Both the position numbers and the translations under genes were made by a program. This document shows, in pieces, positions 22,572-33,773 of a stretch of DNA of 64,000 nt; within the stretch, counting starts at the first letter, position 1, and each line of letters starts with the position of its first letter. Below the pieces are notes generated by a model that did not search any database, had not been told where the DNA came from, and saw only the letters and a list, made by a program, of their open reading frames with translations. Origin of the DNA: Ceratorhiza oryzae-sativae (lineage: Eukaryota; Basidiomycota; Agaricomycetes; Cantharellales; Ceratobasidiaceae); NCBI GenBank assembly GCA_030998015.1, contig JARWMV010000249.1:310001-374000 (forward strand), read 5' to 3'.

Positions 22572-24276
22572 TGTCACAAACAACAACTTGTAGACAGTTG
22601 GGAGAGGTCCTGGAAGTAGTAGGAGCTGCAGGAGAGCCCCCAGAGCAGTGGACTGGGTAACATGACAAGGTGAAGTGTTCTGGAGATCAGAGATGCTTTA
22701 CAAACTCACTTACATACTGTTTGCAGCTCCAAGTACAAGCAGTGCATAGCTATAAGCAAGAGCTAGCCAACTACAAGCAAGCTAAGCAACAGCTAGCCAG
22801 ATAAGTGCAGTGTTACAGGTCAGAGTACACTTGAATATCTGGAGCTTGGGCAAATGTAGATATGTTAGTATACACTAATCATACTCAATACTTCTTAGAC
22901 TAGAGTAAGAAGGTTCAAAGTGGTTGCAATGCAATCAAGTAACACTCAAGGTAGTCTTAATCTTTCACAGTGTAAACTGACTAATTTATAGGTATAAAGA
23001 GCAACACTACTATGGTCAGGTTCCCTTAGATATCTTAAATGTAGTTCAGCCCTAGTTGCTTGGACTAACTGATACTAATCTTAATACTAGACTTAAGTGA
23101 TAGCTTATAGGATGGATGGTGGGCTGCCTAATGCGTGTACTTCCTCAGCTACAGGTACTTAGATTTCCTCTAATAGCTGGTACTTAATGTCACACTCAAT
23201 CAGGCAATATTGTATCCTTATATATCTCTGTATATAAGATACAATGACTCAGACAGTATATAACTAATATGGTACTTTATTCCTCAGTACTAGTTATATA
23301 AGAAATCACACACAGACAAGAGAAATAGAAAGAGAAAAGAAACCAATAACTGGTCTGGGTTGAGTAAGAGTGGGTGGTCTGGAAGGGCCTCAGAGGAGGT
23401 CCTTTTATACCCTGAGGAGGGCATTCCAGAGCCAAATAGATGCATGCATGCCAGTGCAATCATCAAAAGAGGGTGCTGCTATACTTGGGGTACACCCTAG
23501 CCCAGTATAGGATAAAAGAGTAAAGACAGGGTGTGGATCAAAGGCATTGATGCATCTGAGACCTGCTATTGGCTTGTAGATCATATTATCAAAGTATATA
23601 CATGTCATGAACAGAGGCTACATCTCAGTGAGTCATAAAGTGAGTCAGAGAAGCTTCTGGATCAATTTGGGAAGCTCTCCTGACTCACTGGAGTCATTAG
23701 ATCTTGATTGATGGTCCAGTAAGATTCTAATGATCTTCGGGCCATTCTGGCGTGAGGATCCGGTGGATCGCGACGATCTTCGGGCAGCAGATACCACCAA
23801 AGATTAGCTATCGATAGAGCATAAGATCGCTTTGATAGCGTAAGCGGTTGCCGAGATATGAGTGGTGCAATGTTGTAATCAATATCTCCTCATAAGAGGA
23901 AATATCGCAACCTCTGTATCTCTGAGATCTTATTGTAAAAGCTTAATAAAATATGTGTTGGAGAGCAGGAAATTTGTACTATTTAATGGAATGGAAAATA
24001 GTACAATTCAGAGCACATACAAATTCAAGTATTTCACAATTTAATTACAGAGGCATTGCTTGAGGTTGGCAGAGCAGACTAAAATAATAGAAAATGTTAG
24101 TGATCCATAACATGCAGTACAAGCAAGGGGAAGTGTGGAGAATGCAAGCAAGCAAGTCAAAGCAAGAATAGAACCATGTGCACAAGGGCAGATTGCAAAG
24201 GGAAGAAAAAAGAACAAACTCAGAGGGGAATTACACAGGAAATTCAGTGATCATGTCAGGAGCAAGGCTTGTGACA
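22572..24276 (-). repeat. LTR-E copy nested in LTR-E
   Basis: This minus-strand LTR-E, ends TGTCACAAACAACAACTTG and AGGAGCAAGGCTTGTGACA, has flanks gattg and gcttg, an imperfect duplication (4 of 5). It is itself split by LTR-A copy A4. It sits inside the plus-strand LTR-E 22440-24578. Confidence 0.75.
22811..24112 (-). repeat. Solo LTR-A, copy A4
   Basis: This 1302-bp LTR-A has duplication tgcag (22806-22810 and 24113-24117). It keeps several CpGs (gatccggtggatcgcgacgatcttcgg region) that older copies have lost, so it is among the younger solo LTRs here. Confidence 0.93.
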
Positions 24277-24578
24277 GCTTGCATTCTTCCTGACTTGTAT
24301 ACACTTCCCCTCACTTGTAATGTGCATTGCTGGCTAGATATCACTTACCTTGCTTGTAGTCATTTATCTCTTGCTTGTAGCTCTGCACCACTTGTATATT
24401 GATCTGAAAAATGTATTTAAACAAGTTGTGAGGTGTCTTTGGTCTTCAGAACTCTTCACCTCAATGTTTTAACCATTCTATTGTTATGGGACATCTTCTC
24501 CCCACCCTGGAGTTCCCCTTGCAGCTCTTTTTACTCCTGGGATCTCCCCCAACAGTCAACAAGTTGTTGGTTGTGACA

Positions 24579-24766
24579 TGCTCCTGTGCTAGTGTCAGAT
24601 ATCTATTGTCATTGAGCTGCCAGATCTGTCAGTTGTAGGCTAGGTATTGTGTTGAAAAGATTGGTGTGACATCAGCTGCATCTTCTTGCTTACTTCAAAC
24701 AGTTACTGTCAATGAGAGAGGCAATGTTGATTTGCTTGTCCAAAATGGTGATTCTCTGGCTGATGG
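24579..24766 (-). pseudogene. Gy-1 gag, middle part
   Basis: On minus the frame reads ISQRITILDKQINIASLID followed by FEVSKKMQ, which matches Gy-2 and Gy-3 gag (IGQSIPSLDELI / LIDNTIFEAHKEIQ). Gy-A is inserted at its 5' side, duplicating gatgg. The rest of the gag lies 16 kb away at 40707-40920. Confidence 0.75.
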
Positions 24767-26069
24767 TGTTATGGATCACTAACATTTTCTATTATTTTAG
24801 TCTGCTCTGCCAACCTCAAGCGATGCCTCTGTAATTAAATTGTGAAATACTCGAATTTGTATGCGCTCCAAATTGTACTATTTTCCGTTCCATTAAATAG
24901 TACAAATTTCCCGCTCTCCAACGCATATTTTATTAAGTTTTTACGATAAGATCTCAGAGAGATACAGAGGTTGCAATATTTCCTCTTATCAGGAGATATT
25001 GATTACAACATCGCACCACTCATATCTCGGCAACCGCTTACGCTATCAAAGCGATCTTATGCTCTATCGATAGCTAATCTTCGGCAGTATCTGCTGCCCG
25101 AAGATCGTCGCGATCCACCGGATCCTCACGCCGGAATGGCCCGAAGATCATTAGAATCTTACTGGACCATCAATCAAGATCTAATGACTCCAGTGAGTCA
25201 GGAGAGCCTTCCAAATTGATCCAGAAGCTTCTCTGACTCACTTTATGACTCACTGAGATGTAGCCTCCGTTCATTACATGTATATACTATGATAATATGA
25301 TCTACAAGCCAATAGCAGGTCTCAGATGCATCAATGCCTTCGATCCACACCCTGTCTTTACTCTTTTATCCTATACTGGGCTAGGGTGTACCCCAAGTAT
25401 AGCAGTACCCTCTTTTGATGATCGCACTGGCATGCATGTATCTATTTGGCTCTGGAATGCCCTCCTCAGGGTATAAAAGGACCTCCTCTGAGGCCCTTCC
25501 AGACCACCTCCCCTCTACTCAACCCAGACCGGTTATTGGTTTCTTTTCTCTTTCTATTTCTCTTGTCTGTGTGTGATTTCTTATATAACTAGTACTGAGG
25601 AATAAAGTACCATATTAGTTATATACTGTCTGATTCATTGTATCTTATATACAGAGATATATAAGGATACAATATTGCCTGATTGAGCGTGACATTAAGT
25701 ACCAGCTATTAGAGGAAATCTAAGTACCTGTAGCTGAGGAAGTACACATTAGGCAGCCCACCATCTATCCTATAAGCTATCGCTTAAGTCTAGTATTAAG
25801 ATTAGTATCAGTTAGTCCAAGCGACTAGGGCTGAACTACATTTAAGATATCTAAGGGAACCTGACCATAGTAGTCTTGCTCTTTATACCTATAAATTAGT
25901 CAGTTTACACTGTGAAAGATTAAGACTACCTTGAGTGTTACTTGATTGCATTGCAACTACTTTGAGCCTTCTTACTCTAGTCTAAGAAGTATTGAGTACG
26001 ATTAGTGTATACTAACATATCTACATTTGCTTAAGCTCTAGATATTCAAGTGTACCCTGACCCGTAACA
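24767..26069 (+). repeat. Gy-A 5' LTR (LTR-A)
   Basis: This 1303-bp LTR runs from TGTTATGGATCACTAAC to GACCCGTAACA. It is rich in preserved CpG compared with the solo copies. It differs from the 3' LTR (39405-40706, 1302 bp) by scattered transitions, several at CpG, and a few small indels, so the insertion is not brand new but younger than most LTR-A copies here. Confidence 0.95.
25472..25606 (+). promoter_or_regulatory. LTR-A promoter TATA box and polyadenylation signal
   Basis: TATAAAA at 25472-25478 lies in a conserved block (cctcagggtataaaagg), and AATAAA at 25601-25606 lies about 125 bp downstream. This U3-R-U5 layout is present in every LTR-A copy and defines the sense strand of the family. 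Confidence 0.75.
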
Positions 26070-26087
26070 TTGGTGAAGCGACCCAGG
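26070..26087 (+). other. Gy-A primer-binding site
   Basis: Directly after the LTR end comes TTGGTGAAGCGACCCAGG. The TGG, one base from the LTR, pairs with the CCA end of a tRNA, so the primer would be a tRNA ending GGGTCGCTTCACCA. Which tRNA this is cannot be read from the window. Confidence 0.65.
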
Positions 26088-26116
26088 TCCTTACATCAAG
26101 TAACTATCAACTAACA

Positions 26117-26509
26117 TTGCCATTTTTGGTCAATCTATTGCCCAAAACGGAATTTCTCAATTTTGACCACTCTGTGTATAGAAATACTTTTCTTACCACA
26201 GAATACAACAACTTATCTTGGGCTCTTGAGATAGATCCTGTCTGGATTCAAGCCCCAAACTCTACAATTACTGTTTTAGGTTATAGTAGTACTGGTGGTC
26301 CACCCCCACATATTACTCTGACATTTACCTTTAGGAATTATAGGCCATGTATTCCAATAAATTCAGTATCAAGTGCTCTAAGTGCTGGACTTGAATTTGA
26401 AGTCTATATTCAACATCTTCCTGATCAACCACAACCAATAAAAGTTCAACACACATTTATTAGGTCTTTCTGGTCACCCCATACCAGCTACTGGGGTATG
26501 GTTTATTAA
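26117..26509 (+). other. Gy-A leader open frame
   Basis: An uninterrupted frame of 130 codons lies between primer-binding site and gag. It has no ATG near its start and ends SYWGMVY. The text is not low complexity (for example LSWALEIDPVWIQAPNSTITVLGY and LSAGLEFEVYIQHLPDQP). It could be an exon joined by splicing to an upstream start, or an untranslated leader that is open by chance. No domain is recognised. Absence of stops in an element otherwise marked by stops suggests it may be coding. Confidence 0.4.
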
Positions 26510-26591
26510 GCCATTTATCAATTTGTAACAGAAACATATTTTGAAGATTATTCCTAAGTACAAATTCATCTTGAATTGGAGAAGAACTGTA

Positions 26592-29590
26592 ATGGCCAGT
26601 ACTTCAAATATGTCTGTGCATGTCCCTGGAAGTTTTTGGGACAGTACACACCACCCATTACCACCTGAAGATCCTTATGTATCAGATTCCATGGTAGGAA
26701 GTGATGCAGGAGGTAGGCATGTACAATCAGACTATAGTTATCATCACCAGGATACTGTGGATTATGAACAATATTTGCCTATCCCTCCTAATGGATCTAG
26801 TTCATATATTGCTCTTACTCCTAGAGAACAAAGGCATCTGACCTACCAACCTGCTGCTACTAGGATGACAAACCTAACAAGGATGCATCCAGAGATAGCA
26901 GAGAGGAGAAGGTTGGTTAGAGCAGTAGGTAGGAAGATATATGAACGTCCTCATCCCCATGTAATGCACATTAAATATCCATCTATTGGGTGTAGAGAAT
27001 TCTTCAAGGATCTCTTACAAGAATTGGATTATTTATGTACATTTAGGCCAGAATGGTCTTGGTCTGCTTCTGGAGAACCTGTCATGTTCATTGACTTGAA
27101 CAGGCATAGGAGCTTTAGGACTAAGCTCTCTGCTTTTAAGTCCCAACTGCTCCCTGTTAGGAGCAGGCATCCTATACCTCACCCAGATGTTCCTGCATTC
27201 CCTGAAACCAGGAAGCATTTTGCTTTCAGTAAGAAACAGCATGAAGTTGCTTGTGTATTATATTTAGGGATGAAGTTGAGTGTTTCTTGGCTTACCTCTT
27301 TATTGAACACCAAGCTATGCAAGACCTTGGTAAAGGGAAGCAAAGGGAGCTCAATGAAATAATGTGGGAAAATTCTGAGAGTAGATCCAAGACTCCAGAG
27401 TATGCTCCAGCCCCCCATCCTAAGCACACTATTGACCCAATTAGATCTCCTACTGGTTGTCTAGAATTCAAACCTCTAGAAGTACAGGAGGATCCAGAGG
27501 AGCCAGTGAGTGGTGGAGAGGAGCTAGTTCAACTAGAAGAGCAGGAAGTGGAAGATATCACAAGGATAGCAGATGATTCTGCTGAGGATACTACCATGAC
27601 TGCAATTCAACCTTCTGGATTTGCATCTACTTCAGCTATGGCTCAAGGAAGGAGCGTTATTGGCCCTGTAACTAGTTCTCCAGCTAGACCAGAAGCTTTA
27701 GGTGCAATTACTCCTATAAGGACTCCAAGTGAGAAGAGACTACAAGCTCTATTCACTCCAGAGTCAGTTTCTCAAATAGAAGCTACTTGCATTCTGGGAG
27801 TTAGAGGACCTTCTACCTACTTGGAGAGTTATCTAGGAACTTCATTTACTCCTGTAGAGAAAGATTATCCTAGACGCATAGGAGTAGGTCCTAGGCAATC
27901 AGGAAGAGTGCTAGAACCTCTATTACCTCCTGCTCAAGTGACTGAAGCTGGTCCTTCAACCTTACCCACTATTGGAGAAGTAAATGAGGATGATACTGAT
28001 CAGGACCAGGACTCTCCCTTGGTAAATAAACCTGCTAGACCATGTCAATCCTTTGACAATGCTATTAGAAAGGAACCTTTCAGGGGTTGACTTAGCAAAG
28101 GTCATGCAGTCACTATTGAGGAAGAGTTTCCACCTCATGAACAGTATACTGGAAGACCAGCATCTCCTTACCCACCTAGGGAGCCAATAACCCCTTCTAG
28201 GCCAGTAAGGGATGACTCTGGGACTGTTCCTCAAGGAGCTGTTCCCCTTATTGTTACTACTAGTGAAGAAGACTCTTCTGAGGAAGAAGCAAGGAGACCT
28301 AGGCATAGGAGTTCTAATAGAACTTCAGATGCTGAAGCAGGCAGGCCCACAGAAGATCATAGGGCTGAAGGTTTTAGAGAGCCTACTGGACCTTCTGTAA
28401 CTATGACTGGAGATCCTTCAAAGATGCCAGTTTATAGTCCTGAAGGGAATACCTTATTAGGATTCCAGCCATTGGTACCTCAGTCACATCTACCTGCTGA
28501 TGCTAGCATACATATGCCACAAGTCTCTAGACCTACTGAAGCTGAAACATTTAGAACTCAGAGGTTTGATCCTTATCAACCCTTTGTGATTAATCTAGGA
28601 CCAGGGTTCTCTGGTCTGGCTTCTACTCCACCTAGGAGGCCACCAGGACCTCCTCCCACTGGACCTCCTGCCTCTAGTAGTTGGAATTTCTCAGTAGGAG
28701 GTGCAGGTCCACCTAATCCTCCAGGAGGAGGACAGGGGCCACCTAACCCTCCAGTAGGTCAAAGTTACCCTCAGCAAGGAGGAGGACATATTCCTCTTGT
28801 TCCTCCCATTCCACCTATTCCACCCAATACTCCTAGGCCACAAGGACTACCAGGACCACCAGGACCACCTGGACCTCCAGGGCCCCCTGGAAATCCTCCT
28901 AATGGTCCTTATCCTTGGATTCAAGGCCCTCCAGGACATCCAGGAGACCAAGGTCCCCCTGGAAGGGATGGCAGGGATGGAAGAGATGGTCCACCAGGTC
29001 CACCAGGTCCACCAGGCCCAGAAGGCCCTAGAGGAGCTGGAGGAAATGGTAACAATAACAACCAAAATAATCAACCTCATCTAGACATGAAGCTCAAGCC
29101 TGAAGTAATACCAGAGTATGATGGTGATCCAGATGAACTATATGAATGGATAGACCAAATCAGTTGTTATATAGCCATGGGTTTAAATGAGAACAACAGA
29201 CTCACCCTGACTATCCCATTCAGGTTTACTGGAGATGCTAAACAATGGTGGTATCAGTTCAATGAGGAACAAAGGTTTAGAATGTCTACAGATTGGAATC
29301 AGATGGGAGCTTGCTTAATTAGTTTCTTTTGGACTCCTACTTGGATTACCAAGGCTAGGAACAAAGCTTTGGCAGCCAGGTTTAAGGATTCAGGCAACAA
29401 TAAAGAAACTCCAGTTCAGTATGCACTTTGCAAAAAGAAACTACTTGATATGGTTGAAGATTGGGATGACCTCACTATCATTGCTGAAGTGACTAGGTCA
29501 GCTCCTACACAGTGGAGAACTATAGTCAACCATGAGGATATTGCAGACTGGTCCACCTATGTGACTAGAATTAAGGAACAAGAAGATTAA
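26592..29590 (+). pseudogene. Gy-A gag with collagen-like tract
   Basis: ATG 26592 (MASTSNMSVHVPG) has good start context (gtaATGGCC). The first 220 codons are in one frame and the rest, from about 27255, in another, so a 1-base change or an unrecognised intron lies near 27230-27270. Two stops follow, TGA at 28088 and TAA at 29588. Order: N-terminal domain with PSIGCREFFKDLLQELDYL; an acidic, Pro/Ser/Glu-rich stretch; a collagen-like Gly-X-Y tract at 28840-29043 ([20 protein letters not shown]); then the capsid core at 29080-29590 ([32 protein letters not shown]), the retrotransposon gag domain. At about 1000 codons it is very long for a Gypsy gag. Confidence 0.85.
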
Positions 29591-30081
29591 TTGCAAGATT
29601 GGCCTTGCCACATGAACAACCAAGCTACCTATGACACAGTCAAGGAGGTGATCAAAGCTTTGAAGGCTGAAAAGCATCAAAAAAGCATGGTCACAAAGCT
29701 AGTGCTCATGCAGTAAATTCTTCTAACTCTAAGTTCAAGTCAAAGCAGCCTGACATATTCAAAGGCTATAAGAGGCCCTTCCCTCCAGACAATTCTAATG
29801 TTTCCAAACATAAGAAAGGGACTCCTAAAGCTAGAGGAATGAGAGGCTGTATTCATTGTGGAAGTCTTATGCATTACAACAAGGAGTGCAAGCATAATAA
29901 ATCTAATGCTAACAATGTCCAAGTTTATTTTCCTGAAACTACTGAAGCTGAACAAACTGCTTATGCTGAATATGAAGCTGCCTGCAATGATTCTGATCCT
30001 GAACTACCTGAAAATGAGACATCTGAAGACCAAGAGGAAGAATCTGATTCTTCTAGTTCTTCTTCTGACTCGGATTTTTAA
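29591..30081 (+). pseudogene. Gy-A gag C-terminus with zinc knuckle
   Basis: After the TAA at 29588 the same frame continues (LQDWPCHMNNQATYDTVKEVI), then shifts near an A-run at 29675. The next frame has RGCIHCGSLMHYNKECKHN at 29842-29900, a CX2CX4HX4C nucleic-acid-binding knuckle. It ends in an acidic Ser/Asp tail (EEESDSSSSSSDSDF) at TAA 30079-30081. Confidence 0.85.
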
Positions 30082-30090
30082 TTAATTCCC
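30070..30090 (+). promoter_or_regulatory. Possible -1 frameshift site at the gag-pol junction
   Basis: The gag frame ends gat-ttt-TAA inside cggatttttaattaatt. The protease frame is -1 relative to gag and is open through this point (DFLINSQPSESNETEDLG). A slip of one base back on the T-run would carry ribosomes from gag into pol. It does not form a textbook X-XXY-YYZ heptamer, so this rests on frame arrangement only; a chance indel is the alternative. Confidence 0.4.
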
Positions 30091-31200
30091 AGCCTTCTGA
30101 ATCTAATGAGACAGAGGACTTGGGAGTAAATGCAGATGACCAGGATATACAGGCAGTACACAATTATAATGCATTAGCAAATCAAACAATGGCTACCAAA
30201 TCATTTTCTATTCAATTATCTACCAGGAATGAGTCTCTTGACCTTAAATCAATCCCTGAGGATAAAACTATTACTCTTAAAAAGGTGATGGAACATCCTT
30301 CAGGAACTCATTTCTTGGGAACTAGACCTACAGTAGCTATGGCTAGGGTAGGGAATGAAGAATGCTTAACAGAAATTACTGTTGACTCAGGCTCTGATAT
30401 TACCCTGATTAGCTATAATTTTCTGACTAGCTTAAAACAACCTCCTAAAGAGAAATCTGGCCAAAAGATAAATCTTATTCAAGTGACTGGTAAAACTAGT
30501 ATTACAGGATATGTAGTATTAGACTTAACCTTCCCTACTAAGGATGGACCTGTAAAGATGCAGGTAGAAGCCTATGTAGTGAAAGGAATGAAAGTACCTT
30601 TCATTCTTGGTAATGACTTTTCTAACCAATATAGAATCTCTTTAGATTGTCTTTCCTCTCCTAGCAGAATACTTTTTGGCAACTCTGGTAGGTCTGCTGA
30701 AGTGATTGAATTAGAAACTGAACCAAGATTGGATGAAGCTGGAAATGTATTTCAAGTTTACACTAGACCAGACTTCAAGACAAACCTAGAAAGAAGAGCC
30801 TTTCACAGGAAAAAATCTTCTAAGAAGAAAGCCTTAAAGAAAGGGCCTGAAGGTGCTACCCCAGTTAGATTAGCTAGGGATGTATTTTTAAAGGCTGAAT
30901 TCATTACACAAGTGCCTATTCTAGTTGAATTCCAGGAAGGACAGCAAGAAGGTTTTATTGAAGGTAGTCTAGAAAGTAATAATGGAACTTTAGATGTCCA
31001 TGGAACAAACAGACAGCATCATCACTCCTGATACTAAGACTATTCAGATAACCAACTTTTCTCAGAAGCCAGTGCATTTACCCAAAGGACATGTCATAGG
31101 ATATATGCATGACCCCAAGACTGCATTGGATAAAGAAAAGGACTTGCCTGAAGAACTTAGGAAGGCAGGAGAAGCCAAGGTACATCTAATATACTCTTAT
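30084..31200 (+). pseudogene. Gy-A aspartic protease region
   Basis: The frame 30120-31031 contains EITVDSGSDITLISYNFL at 30370-30425, with the intact retropepsin DSG, and PFILGNDFSNQYRISLD, the hydrophobic-G-D-F motif near the C-terminal end of the fold. It would process the polyprotein in the particle. After a basic stretch (RKKSSKKKALKKG) the frame shifts near 31000 (next frame: ITPDTKTIQITNFSQKPVHLPKGHVIGY) and again near 31200 into RT. Confidence 0.85.
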
Positions 31201-32324
31201 GAAGGAAGTCAAAGTACCTTCTCCTACTGCTGAAGAGATTGAACTCTCAAAGCAGCCAGAAGGAGGCCCTAAAACTGCTGAACTGCCTGACCCAGAGCCA
31301 GTCCCTAGGGAAAGACTCTTGGCAGAAGTACATTGGGGAGACAATTTGACTCCAGATCAGAAAAAAAGCTTGCAAAAGGTTGTGAAGAGGAACTTTGAAG
31401 CTTTTGGATTAGATGGCAGACTTGGCAATTACCCAGCTAGGGTAGAGATTAATCTCAGACCAGGTACAAAGGAAATTGCTTTAACTCCCTATAGGCCAAG
31501 TGAAGAAGCTAAGGCTGCTATAGACAAGCAAATAGATGATTGGTTGCGCTTAGGTGTAATTGAGGAATCTAAGAGCCCTTGGGGCTTCCCAGTGCTTGTA
31601 GTATGGCGGAATAATAAGCCTTGCTTGTGCATTGATTACAGGAAGCTTAATGCAGTAGCTATACCAGATGAATACCCTCTACCTAGGCAACAAGACATCC
31701 TTCATTCACTTGAAGGAGCCCAATATCTCAGTACTCTAGATGCTCTAGCAGGCTTTACTCAACTCCAGATAAAGGATGAGGATAGGCCTAAGACAGCATT
31801 TAGATGTCACAGAGGACACTTTCAATTCAGAAGAATGCCTTTTGGATGGAGAAATGGACCTCCAGTATTCCAAAGGGTTATGACTGATGTTTTGGCCCCA
31901 TTCTTATGGATATTTGCTCTAGTATATATAGATGACATTGTGATATACAGCAAGTCATTTGAAGACCACTGTGAGCATCTAGACAAAGTATTAAAGGCCA
32001 TTGCAGACTCTGGATTGACTCTTTCTCCTGGTAAATGCCACCTGGGATATCAATCTTTGCTCCTTTTAGGACAAAAGGTGTCCAGACTTGGCATGTCTAC
32101 CCATAAGGAGAAAGTGGAAGGCATTCTACAATTAGAGGAACCTAAGGATATACCTACCTTACAAATATTCTTAGGAATGATGACCTACTTTTCAAGTTAT
32201 ATTCCATATTATACTTGGATAGTAGCTCCATTATTTAATCTCTTAAAGAAGAGTGTCAAGTGGAAATGGGATAAATTGGAATCCCATGCTTTCAAACTAG
32301 CTAAGCTAGTCCTAGCCAATGCAC
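31199..32324 (+). pseudogene. Gy-A reverse transcriptase
   Basis: This is one uninterrupted frame up to the hAT insertion. Visible RT motifs: ALTPYRPSEEAKAAIDKQIDDWLRLGVIEES, CIDYRKLN, STLDALAGFTQLQIK (first Asp), GHFQFRRMPFGWRNGPPVFQRVM, ALVYIDDIVIYSK (catalytic YIDD) and LGMMTYFSSYIPYYTWIVAPL. All catalytic residues are present. It copies element RNA into cDNA in the virus-like particle. The frame ends KLAKLVLANA, where the hAT element is inserted; it resumes at 33774. Confidence 0.93.
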
Positions 32325-33765
32325 TAGAGGTGCTGTGCCAGGCTCCTGCAGCCAGAACTTGCCAGAATTCTGGCTAAAATTCCAGCAAATTCCGGCGTGC
32401 CAGTTGCCAGTGCAGGTGCCAGAATAGCCTCAAGGGTGCCGGAGTCCTAGGCGGAGTCCTGCAGTACTGGCATACCTGCATACCTGCATACCTGAATACT
32501 GGCACATTGTCACCTGTACATGACCACCACGGATTGCATATATTAAGCACTCATAAAATGCGCAAAATTCAGCGGATCAAATTGTACTTTACTTGATTAC
32601 AAACGGTTAAGAAATGAGCAGTATCGGCGCAGAATCGTCTAAGAAAAATATTCAGGGGGATGTGCAGATGTTCAAGCTCGCTATCCTGAGCTCTAATTGG
32701 GGCGATATACATACCAATCGACTCGTCTCACTGAGAGGAATCGAATGCACATATTTTCATAATAAACGAACGCTTTTATCGAAAGTTATCAGCGATATAA
32801 AGGGGGAAACCCCTGAACAGCGCCACAAGCGCTAGTGAAACCAGCCGTGCAAACCTCGCTCCCTTGCGCGGAGTCGATGCGCATTATCATAAGGACTCTA
32901 TATACCAAAAACCAGCCTGATTGAAGGTGTTTTAGCTGGTGAAACTGGGGGAACAGCGCCCCTAATGCTGAAAACCCCCTGAAATGCGCCATGGACACCC
33001 ACACAGTGCTATTCTGGCTTTCTTAGTATCACAGACAGATTCAGGGATGCTTATTGCCCTATCTCAGGTACCTGAAACATCTGGAACAAGCTTATAACAT
33101 AAATTTCCGACCATGTGCAGTGATTCTGCTGGGTTGACAGTGAGGTTGCCTGCACACACCCTGGTTCATAGTTATCCAGTCAATGTATTTACTAGATATA
33201 ATGTCAGTAGGGGTTTTTCAAGCTCAGGAGAAAGGCTAGCTGGTCGGATAAGCTTCAAACAGCTTTCTTTGTGGTGAAATAGCATGTGCGCATTTCCCAG
33301 AATATTTCCTGAGCATCAATTTGGAGCGAACTATGCGTTATCGAATTTTTTGCGCGGAGCAAATGACATATCTGTGATCTCCTGATTTTTGCGCATTTAA
33401 TGAGCTACTTTGCGAGAGATTGTGGTGAGGTTTATGGCCCTGGAAATGTTGGCCACAAAGACCCGAACAAAAGAACTGCGTAAAATTTGCCAGAATGAAT
33501 TTCGTATGAAACGTGCTCTATATCATTGGAATGCTCTCTCTTCTGCGCATCTAATGAGCTATTACACAACTTGATGTGGTGAGTTCTGACCATAGCCAGT
33601 TGCAGGAGTCCCGGGATTCTGGCATGCTCCTGCACCTGCCAGAATTCTGGCACGGACTCCGGCAACTGGCGAGCCAGTGCCAGTGCCAGTGCCAGAATGG
33701 CCAAAAAGCGCAGGAGTCCTGCTGCAGGTGCCAGAGTCCTGCAAAATTCTGGCACAGCTTCTCTA
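32325..33765. mobile_element. Non-autonomous hAT element, 1441 bp
   Basis: The ends TAGAGGTGCTGTGCCAGG and the complement of TAGAGAAGCTGTGCCAG are flanked by an 8-bp duplication caatgcac (32317-32324 and 33766-33773). Removal with one duplication restores the RT/RNase H frame exactly (LVLAN-APVLSYP). Both subterminal regions hold many copies of ccagaattctggc-like palindromes, as in hAT elements. No transposase is encoded; the longest open frame (73 codons from ATG 32614) has no recognisable domain. CpG is much more frequent than in the surrounding DNA, so the insertion is recent. Confidence 0.9.
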
Positions 33766-33773
33766 CAATGCAC

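Larger units (their letters stand above)
22440..24578 (+). repeat. LTR-E copy in Gy-1 gag (outer, interrupted)
   Basis: The left part (22440-22571) begins TGTCACCAGCCTTGTTCCTGACAT, the LTR-E start. The right part (24277-24578) ends AAGTTGTTGGTTGTGACA. Between them lies an opposite LTR-E copy. Gy-1 gag reads into both flanks: zinc knuckle on the left, FEVSKKMQ region on the right, collinear with Gy-3 gag. The duplication is not recognisable. Confidence 0.75.

Noticed and set aside
24971..25219. Open frame of 82 codons in LTR-A, repeated at 15517-15765, 42301-42534 and 56722-56970
   Set aside because: It lies in the U3 part of the LTR, has no ATG start, and recurs simply because the LTR recurs. 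Some copies keep it open, but position upstream of the TATA box makes translation unlikely.
27229..27267. Possible 39-bp intron (gtaaga...tttag) joining the two Gy-A gag frames
   Set aside because: Its length is a multiple of three, so splicing would not correct the frame, and it is shorter than the other introns here. A simple indel or a different acceptor is more likely.
28847..29080. Minus-strand frame rich in Trp and Ser opposite the collagen-like tract
   Set aside because: It is the complement of Gly-Pro codons and has no independent support.
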